In this document: in pieces, positions 6,854-6,890 of the stretch | How the letters are laid out: each line of letters opens with the position of its first letter | How positions within the stretch are numbered: position 1 is the first letter of the stretch | DNA from: Lentisphaeria bacterium | Lineage (GTDB): Bacteria; Verrucomicrobiota; Lentisphaeria; Victivallales; JAUVCU01 | DNA length: 6,890 bases | Assembly (NCBI GenBank): GCA_030590715.1 | Contig: JAUVCU010000082.1 | Coordinates: 1 to 6,890, forward strand | Direction of reading: 5' to 3' | Made by a program: the position numbers and the translations under genes | Notes under the pieces: generated by a model | What the model was told of the DNA's origin: nothing | The model's input: only the letters and a program-made list of their open reading frames with translations | Databases searched by the model: none

Positions 6854-6870
6854 TGGACATAAAATGTCCA
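6854..6870. promoter_or_regulatory. Perfect palindrome 2 (candidate operator)
   Basis: TGGACAT-AAA-ATGTCCA is a perfect 7+3+7 palindrome one base from palindrome 1, with centres 17 bases apart. It covers the -35 position of the leftward WYL promoter and ends one base before a rightward TTGACT. WYL regulators commonly bind such inverted repeats beside their own gene. As RNA it would be a 7 bp hairpin without a T-tract, so a DNA operator is the better reading. Confidence 0.5.
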
Positions 6871-6871
6871 T

Positions 6872-6877
6872 TTGACT
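6872..6877 (+). promoter_or_regulatory. Candidate -35 box of a divergent rightward promoter
   Basis: TTGACT matches the consensus TTGACA at 5 of 6 and lies one base beyond palindrome 2. Its -10 box would fall at about 6895, outside the window, so the promoter cannot be confirmed. If real, the palindromes sit between two divergent promoters, the regulator and an unseen target gene. Confidence 0.3.
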
Positions 6878-6890
6878 TTTGAAGTTTAAG

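Noticed and set aside
6806..6871. Longer start for the WYL regulator
   Set aside because: It would place coding sequence over the TATAAT box and both palindromes, and the ATG read from 6805 has its own AGGA and precedes the normal helix-turn-helix.
1..6890. CRISPR arrays, tRNA or rRNA genes, transposase or phage genes, toxin-antitoxin pairs
   Set aside because: No spaced direct repeats, cloverleaf, conserved rRNA segments or matching protein motifs were seen. The remaining open frames on both strands are overlaps of the called genes, without family motifs or ribosome binding sites.

Overview
The window reads as ordinary bacterial chromosome of moderate to low GC (low 40s per cent by eye), with dense coding, Shine-Dalgarno-led ATG starts, a rho-independent terminator and sigma-70-like promoter elements. 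Nothing fixes the taxon. Large U32 proteins with an internal DUF3656 segment, a GT39-like membrane glycosyltransferase and a WYL regulator would suit a Gram-negative anaerobe or marine bacterium such as a Lentisphaerota/PVC member, but this is a weak guess. I see no tRNA, rRNA, CRISPR array, insertion sequence or phage gene.

Left part (1-3513): two tandem co-oriented paralogues of the large RlhA-like peptidase U32 family. The first is cut by the window edge, leaving its C-terminal 336 codons, and ends at a strong intrinsic terminator. The second is complete (774 aa) and has its own candidate promoter, with an 8+8 bp inverted repeat overlapping the -35 box. Its U32 core is well conserved, but every cysteine position expected to bind a 4Fe-4S cluster in characterised U32 proteins (RlhA, TrhP, UbiU/UbiV) is substituted. 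This is the most unusual coding feature in the window.

Middle (3514-5818): an unrecognised four-helix membrane protein of 142 aa, then a GT-C (GT39/PMT-like) membrane glycosyltransferase split into two frames that overlap by 11 bases. Together the halves make about one normal-length protein. The split could be a single-base frameshift in a GGGG run, a sequencing error, or two coupled cistrons.

Right part (5819-6890): a WYL-domain transcription regulator on the minus strand, convergent with the glycosyltransferase and only 3 bases from it. Upstream of it lie two adjacent perfect palindromes between its own -10 box and a 5/6-match -35 box pointing rightward out of the window. This is the layout of an autoregulated repressor or activator controlling a divergent target, which is not visible here.

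The genes do not form one evident pathway. The U32 pair looks like an RNA-modification or hydroxylation-type module and the middle genes like cell-envelope functions. The regulator most likely belongs with whatever lies to the right. I do not find a complete new system inside the window; the best leads are the cysteine-less U32 paralogue and the divergent operator region.
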